Both the position numbers and the translations under genes were made by a program. From Fidelibacterota bacterium (GTDB lineage: Bacteria > Fidelibacterota > Fidelibacteria > Fidelibacterales > Fidelibacteraceae), in contig JASGMP010000007.1 in assembly GCA_030156395.1 (NCBI GenBank), positions 1 to 38,919 on the forward strand: 38,919 bases of DNA, written 5' to 3'. The notes beneath the pieces were generated by a model that made no database searches, was not told where the DNA came from, and saw only the letters and a list, made by a program, of their open reading frames with translations. Below are positions 34,243-38,919 of this stretch, in pieces (within the stretch, counting starts at the first letter, position 1; each line of letters begins with the position of its first letter).

Positions 34243-35505
34243 ATGAAAAAACGTATCATGTCCCGTATTGTCATGTGTCTCGCCATGGGGCTAACCCTTT
34301 GCGCAGCCGCTCCCGTGGACAAAGAAATATATATTCTGGATTTTGAAAACAAAACCGGGGATGTTTCTCTGGAGTGGCTGGAAAAAGGGTTGACAGAGAT
34401 GATTTTCCAGGAAAAATTTCGTCTTCCCGGTTTAATTCTCCATCCGGAATACACCATGTCCGAAGCCATCACATTCCGGGATCAGGATCCGCAATTTCCC
34501 GCGAACCGGTACATCCTGATGGGATCCATATACCACTCATCGGCGGATGGAGATGTATTGATACATTTAAGCTCCATTCACATTAAAACCTGGCAAACGG
34601 TGGGTGAAAGCAGCTTTACGGCATACCTGTCAGATAAAAGAGCCTTAAAAAGTACCTTGATACATCATCTGGCAAAATTATACCAGACCGAGTCCCTTGA
34701 TTTGGATTTCACAGTTAGTGACACACCGGCAGATGAGGGATATATTGATACAGAGACCCTGGAAGCTGCCCGGCGTGAATTGTTAGACATCACCGCAGAG
34801 CTGGGTAAAGACAAAGAGACGGAGACAAAATCCCATACATCACTCAGTTTACAGCCTCCTGCCGGGACAACGGTTTTACGATTCAACCAGACTGAGGCAA
34901 AATTACGCCTTGATATGGAACGGGAGCATCTGAATACGACCCAACAGGCCATGTACGAATTACTGTTAAACCCCTATCTGATCCAAATCAACGAACCAAA
35001 CATTTCCACATTGCCATACAGGCCTCACAGAGGGACCATTCGCATAGAAGTCTCATATCAGCTCCATCCGGATTTGCTTGAAGAACTCACAGACATTCTC
35101 CCCTTTCAACGGGTCGACTCCTACAATAACAACTATTCCTATCTCACCTTTCAGGCGGATTATTCCGATATCCCATTTCAGTTGCAGCGGGATATTCAGC
35201 TAGGACATTACCGGACCATCCCGGTGATAGAGCTGACAGACGGGCAGGGATGCATCATACACACATTTATTGACGGACAATATCTGGATCTTCGGGAAAT
35301 CAACCGGTACGACGGATTAAGTATTCTTGATCACTTCAAACCTCTGCTGATCATGACCTCTTCCCGGTCGGATATACAGCTCTATGTAAAACAGGAACCG
35401 TACGTTGGGGTATATGAATTGGAGCTGCCCGTATCCATCCTGGAAAGTCTTGCGGAAGTGCGTGTCCGGTTTTATCCCATCCTTGACTTATACGAACGGT
35501 ATTAA
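34243..35505 (+). CDS. Secreted protein of unknown function
   Basis: A 420-aa protein with a signal peptide (cleavage about AAA-PVDKE, residue 22-24). The mature N-terminus EIYILDFENKTGDVSLEWLEKGLTE (split) resembles the opening of FlgO/CsgG-like or TolB-N-like periplasmic domains. The rest contains two beta-rich segments (about 195-290 and 300-420) without recognised motifs. The start lies 5 nt after a run of eight G (34231-34238), which must serve as ribosome-binding sequence. It is separated from gltX by 30 bp and followed by the tRNA promoter. Function unknown. Confidence 0.65.
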   Translation: MKKRIMSRIVMCLAMGLTLCAAAPVDKEIYILDFENKTGDVSLEWLEKGLTEMIFQEKFRLPGLILHPEYTMSEAITFRDQDPQFPANRYILMGSIYHSSADGDVLIHLSSIHIKTWQTVGESSFTAYLSDKRALKSTLIHHLAKLYQTESLDLDFTVSDTPADEGYIDTETLEAARRELLDITAELGKDKETETKSHTSLSLQPPAGTTVLRFNQTEAKLRLDMEREHLNTTQQAMYELLLNPYLIQINEPNISTLPYRPHRGTIRIEVSYQLHPDLLEELTDILPFQRVDSYNNNYSYLTFQADYSDIPFQLQRDIQLGHYRTIPVIELTDGQGCIIHTFIDGQYLDLREINRYDGLSILDHFKPLLIMTSSRSDIQLYVKQEPYVGVYELELPVSILESLAEVRVRFYPILDLYERY

Positions 35506-35528
35506 TCCTTAAGGTTATGAAAAGTCCT

Positions 35529-35558
35529 TGCAAATTTTTTAAATTATTTCGTATAATT
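35529..35558 (+). promoter_or_regulatory. Sigma-70-type promoter of the tRNA gene
   Basis: TTGCAA at 35529-35534 and a perfect TATAAT at 35553-35558 are separated by 18 bp. The -10 lies 15 bp upstream of the tRNA first base, so transcription would start near 35565. Confidence 0.75.
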
Positions 35559-35573
35559 TCAGGCTTTTTGACG

Positions 35574-35647
35574 GCGAAGTAGCTCAGTTGGTTAGAGCAG
35601 CGGAATCATAATCCGCGTGTCCGGGGTTCGAATCCCTGCTTCGCTAC
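35574..35647 (+). tRNA. tRNA-Met (CAT anticodon)
   Basis: A complete cloverleaf of 74 bases. The acceptor GGCGAAG pairs with CTTCGCT, with a G1-U72 wobble also seen in some elongator tRNA-Met. The D arm is GCTC/GAGC. The anticodon stem GCGGA/TCCGC encloses loop ATCATAA. The T arm is CGGGG/CCCTG with TTCGAAT. The CAT anticodon and the lack of the initiator's unpaired 1-72 and GGG/CCC anticodon stem point to elongator Met. tRNA-Ile2 with a lysidine-modified C34 is the alternative. CCA is not encoded. Confidence 0.88.
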
Positions 35648-35662
35648 TCCCCTTGTTTAACA

Positions 35663-35692
35663 AACCCTTTCAGTTGAAAGGGTTTTTATTTG
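35663..35692 (+). terminator. Intrinsic terminator after the tRNA
   Basis: AAACCCTTTC (35663-35672), loop AGTT, GAAAGGGTTT (35677-35686), then TTAT. A 10-bp stem with a short loop, 16 bp downstream of the tRNA. Confidence 0.85.
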
Positions 35693-35696
35693 GAAT

Positions 35697-35729
35697 ATAA
35701 AAAAAAGGAGCCATAAATATCATGGCTCC
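35697..35729 (-). terminator. Intrinsic terminator of the coiled-coil gene
   Basis: On the minus strand GGAGCCAT (35729-35722), a 7-nt loop and ATGGCTCC (35714-35707) are followed by a run of T. It lies 30 bp beyond the stop of the gene at 35759-36277. Confidence 0.85.
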
Positions 35730-35758
35730 CAATCTATTAACGTGAGATATAATTATTG

Positions 35759-36277
35759 TTAACGTCGTTTTTTATCATCCTCTTCAGGCAGAATTAAAAC
35801 TTCGATATCTTCCACCTTTTTCTGAAGGGCATCCAGGTCGCGGGACAGTTTTTGAATTTGCTGATTGGTTGTAATCTGGTTTTGGTTGACCATTGCTCTC
35901 AGGCTGGTGGTAACTTTCCTTAGTGCTTCAACCTGGGTTTCCAGATTATTCAAGTTATTATCCACAACAGCTCCCAGGGAATCAACCCGGGTATTGATTA
36001 AAAACATATCCTGGCTGTGCATTCTTTTTACATCTTCAATTTTACTGTAGATATCTTTAATATCATTCTGATTTTGGCGAACATGTTTTGCTCTGCCCAC
36101 AAATTTGACTTCAAGGTCGTCAAGCTGGTCTGTGAATTTCTGATATTTATCTTCAATTTTACCGGCTCTTTCATTCATGGAGTTGATGCGGGCATCAAAT
36201 GTTGTCTGATAGTAATACATTGCACCTAATCCGGCAAAGAGGGCAACCCACAGTACAGACATCAAAAATTTCTTCAT
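35759..36277 (-). CDS. Membrane-anchored coiled-coil protein
   Basis: A 172-aa protein with one N-terminal membrane segment or uncleaved signal anchor (about 4-22). Almost continuous heptad-type helix follows from about 30 to 155 (many Leu/Val/Ile with Lys/Glu/Asp/Asn). It ends in an acidic-basic tail EEDDKKRR. It probably sits in the inner membrane with a long coiled-coil domain outside. AGGAG stands before ATG 36277. It has its own terminator, and the gene upstream ends in another terminator, so it is probably monocistronic. I do not recognise the family. Confidence 0.7.
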   Translation of the reverse strand: MKKFLMSVLWVALFAGLGAMYYYQTTFDARINSMNERAGKIEDKYQKFTDQLDDLEVKFVGRAKHVRQNQNDIKDIYSKIEDVKRMHSQDMFLINTRVDSLGAVVDNNLNNLETQVEALRKVTTSLRAMVNQNQITTNQQIQKLSRDLDALQKKVEDIEVLILPEEDDKKRR

Positions 36278-36387
36278 TATTTACTCCTAGTATTTTCAAA
36301 TTCAATATTGTTGAACTCAAGCTGTTGAACGTACATAAAATGTAATTCAAAATCAACAATACAGAAATAAAAAAATGCATAAAAAAT

Positions 36388-36414
36388 AAAAAGCCCCGGA
36401 AACCGGGGCTTTTT
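36388..36414 (-). terminator. Intrinsic terminator of the T9SS-substrate gene
   Basis: AAAAGCCCCGG (36389-36399), loop of three, CCGGGGCTTTT (36403-36413). On the minus strand it is followed by a T-rich run, 18 bp after the stop of the gene at 36432-37733. T-runs on both sides mean it could also work on the plus strand. Confidence 0.88.
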
Positions 36415-36431
36415 ATCAAGAAAGGAACTGC

Positions 36432-37733
36432 TTATTTCAGCAATGTCATTTTCCGTGTAATGGACTGGCCGTCGACTGTCAGTCTGTACAGATATGTACC
36501 GGAAGCGACATTCGAGCCATTCCATGTGGAAGTATAGTCACCGGCTTCACGGTAGCCATCCACCAGTGTTTCAACCAGTTTACCATTCACATCATAGATG
36601 GAGAGGTTCACATTGGCACCTGCCGTCAGGTTGAAGTTGATGGTTGTGGCAGGGTTGAAGGGGTTGGGATAGTTAGCTTTAAGTGTAAATGCCTTTGGTC
36701 CAAAAACACCTTCAGTTTCCCAGATACCTTCTTCCGTCTTCACAAACTTGTAGATACCGTTGTTATCCCAGGTATTGAAGTATGTTACATAAGCTGTATT
36801 TGCATCCGCGAAGTCGATACCACGGGGGTAGATTGTCCAACCACATGTTTGTGCAGAATCGGGTACCATAGAATCCACAAAAGCTTTTTGTGTAGGATCC
36901 CAGGCAACATGAGAGCACGGGGTAAAGGGAACGGCACTGGGAGGTCTTACACCCATCCAGAGCAATCCGTCGGGAGACCATGCAGCAGATTCTACATTCA
37001 GTCCGTAAATCGTATCCATCTGAGAGGTGTAATCCCCATCAAGTCCTTCGTCGCTGTGAAAAATCACAACGCCAGAACTTGTATAGCTGAAGAAATAGAT
37101 GTCATTTGCATCAGGTGAGACTTCAATTGTTCTGGAGTATCCAGACGTCAGGTCTCCGGGAACCACATCATCAATGAGGAATCCATCGGGATCAAATGCC
37201 TTGATGGGGTTACCCCCGGCAACAACCATGTTCACAAACATATTACCTGCATCATCGGTTGCAACCTTGGTAATGGAGTTCTCGCCGAAAGGCATTTTCA
37301 CAAACTGTTTCACGGTATAATCATCTTTATCAAGAACATACCATGAATCATATACCGATACAATCACATCACCTTCAGGTGTTGTGCCCAGACCACGGAG
37401 AGAATACCAGAAAGTATCCACTTCATAGCCAAAGTAGCTTTCGGATGGATCCAGGGGACCAAAGGTTTTAATGGATGTTTCGAGTGTACCATCGGGATTG
37501 AAAACCCTCAGTGCCCGGCAGGCAACAAAACTGTCTGCAGGGGCCGGTACGTAGATAGAGTCCATCGAATAGTATGAACCATACCAGATCCGGCCGTTTC
37601 CATCCACAGCAACACCATGTCCATAGGATTCTACAGAATCAGGACCTGCCGGAAACATCGTTCCGCTGTCCCATCCTGCGAAAGCCATGGTAGCTGTGAG
37701 CAAGACAGCAACAACGACTAACATTCTTTTCAT
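36432..37733 (-). CDS. Secreted beta-propeller-like protein with T9SS sorting domain
   Basis: The 433-aa protein has a signal peptide ending MAFA (residues 1-19). Residues of about 30-345 hold WD/SMP-30-like repeats (GVAVDGNGRIWYGS, GTTPEGDVIVS, VATDDAGNMFVNM, WSPDGLLWMG). The C-terminal type A sorting domain of about 80 residues starts at ANYPNPFNPATTI. It continues LSIYDVNGKLVETL and ends SGTYLYRLTVDG then TRKMTLLK, the usual basic end. The mature protein is likely exported through T9SS and attached to the cell surface. AAGGAG precedes ATG 37733. It is separated by 36 bp from the related upstream gene, so probably one operon; a strong terminator follows. Confidence 0.88.
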   Translation of the reverse strand: MKRMLVVVAVLLTATMAFAGWDSGTMFPAGPDSVESYGHGVAVDGNGRIWYGSYYSMDSIYVPAPADSFVACRALRVFNPDGTLETSIKTFGPLDPSESYFGYEVDTFWYSLRGLGTTPEGDVIVSVYDSWYVLDKDDYTVKQFVKMPFGENSITKVATDDAGNMFVNMVVAGGNPIKAFDPDGFLIDDVVPGDLTSGYSRTIEVSPDANDIYFFSYTSSGVVIFHSDEGLDGDYTSQMDTIYGLNVESAAWSPDGLLWMGVRPPSAVPFTPCSHVAWDPTQKAFVDSMVPDSAQTCGWTIYPRGIDFADANTAYVTYFNTWDNNGIYKFVKTEEGIWETEGVFGPKAFTLKANYPNPFNPATTINFNLTAGANVNLSIYDVNGKLVETLVDGYREAGDYTSTWNGSNVASGTYLYRLTVDGQSITRKMTLLK

Positions 37734-37769
37734 CTCGTTCTCCTTTTTTGGTTAACCATTTTCTTTCTC

Positions 37770-38919
37770 TTATGGACGTCCGTAATAGGGTGCGCCATTT
37801 ACATCCAGACTGACCCGAATCAGGCGGGGTGTGGGTGCATCCTCGTCCGTCCTGTCGCTTCTTCTGACCATATACAGCTTATTATCGTTTCCAAATGTCA
37901 TATGAATACCCTGAGTAAAGAGGGCCGGGTTCGGATAGTTATAAACCGCTTTGGCAGATCCGTCACTCAGGTTGACATGAACCAGAGGCACGCCGTAATC
38001 TGCACCACTGACAAAGGCATTGCCGTTTTCATCCAGCACCATAAATACCGGTATGGTTTCCTCAAATCCCGTATTTTTCCAGTCTACAACCAGGGTTTTG
38101 GCGCTCACTACACCATTTGCCTGAATATCATGTTTATAAATGCCATATTTGGTAATTGTAGTATCGGAACCGGTATATTCAGCCAGGGTGTAAATTTCAT
38201 TGTTGAACACTTTCAGGGAATGAACGGTGTAATCTCCATAGACATCATTTTCCACAATCGTAGCCCCATCTGTGAGCAGGGCAAATAGATTGTTGCTCAT
38301 ACCTGCCGCATACAGGATTCCACTGGCATCCCAATCAATGGTAGAAACACGATCTCCGAAGCTGACACCTGTTTTACGTGATCCACCCCCGACAGGGAAA
38401 TAGTATAATTTAACATAATTTCTGGCATACATGAGATCACCGGTGGGCGCAAACTTTAAATCCGTCATATTATTATGGCTGCCATTGGCATAGATAATCA
38501 TGGAATCGTGCTGTGACGGCATGAGTTTATAGACATTCCCGTCATAAGATGTAACATATGCATTTTCATCTTTATCAATGGCAACAGCCAGAGGAAGTGT
38601 CTGTTCAGAGAAGGCCCCATATTCCACCGCCGGTTTTTCAAGGGTATAGGGTATAAAATTCCCATCATCATCCATATAATTCCCAAAAAGGTAGGCACCC
38701 TGGACCGCAATACGCACTTTCACCGAATCCATCGCCCATTGGGCCGGATCTTTAATAATCACCGGCGCATACACGGCCATTTTCTGGGGGTTGGCCGTCA
38801 GATCGGTTTCAGCCGGTTCAGGAAAGCCAATGCCTTCATTAAAGAAGACCACATTTTCAGAAATATTTTCGGAAAAATTATTTCCGTATATTTCCACAAG
38901 GCCTACTGCCTGGTATGAA
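37770..38919 (-). CDS. Secreted beta-propeller-like protein, partial (runs off window end)
   Basis: The frame is open to the window's last base, so the N-terminus is missing; at least 383 residues are visible. The visible start (AVGLVEIYGNNFSENISENV) looks like the end of an IPT/TIG Ig-like domain. After it come SMP-30/NHL-type propeller repeats (AVAIDKDENAYVTSYDG, FAPTGDLMYARN, STIDWDASGILYAAG, MVLDENGNAFVSG). It ends at GAPYYGRP without a T9SS sorting domain, unlike the gene downstream. A GTG at 38897 could be read as a start, but in-frame residues upstream fit the TIG domain better. Surface or periplasmic role inferred. Confidence 0.7.
   Translation of the reverse strand, partial: SYQAVGLVEIYGNNFSENISENVVFFNEGIGFPEPAETDLTANPQKMAVYAPVIIKDPAQWAMDSVKVRIAVQGAYLFGNYMDDDGNFIPYTLEKPAVEYGAFSEQTLPLAVAIDKDENAYVTSYDGNVYKLMPSQHDSMIIYANGSHNNMTDLKFAPTGDLMYARNYVKLYYFPVGGGSRKTGVSFGDRVSTIDWDASGILYAAGMSNNLFALLTDGATIVENDVYGDYTVHSLKVFNNEIYTLAEYTGSDTTITKYGIYKHDIQANGVVSAKTLVVDWKNTGFEETIPVFMVLDENGNAFVSGADYGVPLVHVNLSDGSAKAVYNYPNPALFTQGIHMTFGNDNKLYMVRRSDRTDEDAPTPRLIRVSLDVNGAPYYGRP

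Overview
The window is a chromosomal stretch of a Gram-negative, probably uncultured bacterium. The C-terminal domain of the protein at 36432-37733 is a type IX secretion (T9SS) type A sorting domain of the NYPNPFNP...G.Y.Y.L kind. That domain is typical of the Fibrobacteres-Chlorobi-Bacteroidetes assemblage and neighbouring candidate phyla such as Marinimicrobia, Cloacimonadota and Calditrichota. HldD (lipopolysaccharide heptose), lipoproteins, a SPOR-domain protein and a futalosine-type menaquinone gene fit a diderm. The phylum is an inference; no rRNA is present.

Layout. (1) Bases 1-1152 hold no convincing gene. They form an island of short tandem repeats, interspersed repeats and micro-palindromes. 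(2) 1180-6690 (+): phosphomannomutase/phosphoglucomutase, type 2 isopentenyl-diphosphate isomerase, a short-chain polyprenyl diphosphate synthase, HPr and PTS enzyme I; the last four are overlapped or coupled. (3) 6675-18307 (-): lon, a cyclic-2,3-diphosphoglycerate-synthetase-like GTPase family protein, carbamate kinase, sucC, sucD, ndk, a SPOR lipoprotein, DUF177/YceD, rpmF, fabD, fabG, acpP, rnc. The fatty-acid block lacks plsX, fabH and fabF at their usual places. (4) 18429-25677 (-): namZ-like muramidase, a small secreted protein, a PP-loop thiolase-like protein, murQ, hldD, a diguanylate cyclase and dusB, which suggests envelope turnover, RNA modification and c-di-GMP signalling. (5) 25776-30007 (+): a YghO-like GNAT protein, an NAD-dependent epimerase/reductase, a long NfeD membrane protease and an SPFH/stomatin protein, tightly coupled. 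(6) 29992-31841 (-): an intact mqnA behind a clearly decayed mqnE pseudogene. (7) 31984-35505 (+): two small unknown proteins, gltX and a secreted unknown. (8) A tRNA-Met(CAT) at 35574-35647 with its own promoter and terminator. (9) 35759-38919 (-): a membrane-anchored coiled-coil protein and two secreted beta-propeller-like proteins, one with the T9SS tail and one running off the window end.

How they work together. Most genes are housekeeping: isoprenoid precursors, fatty-acid elongation, TCA/substrate-level phosphorylation, tRNA charging and modification, protein quality control. The points worth a second look are the repeat island, the carbamate kinase/cDPGS-like pair, the HPr-EI pair without a permease, the GNAT-epimerase-NfeD-SPFH unit, the MurQ-NamZ pairing and the mqnE pseudogene. 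I found no clear defence system, CRISPR array, prophage or transposase.
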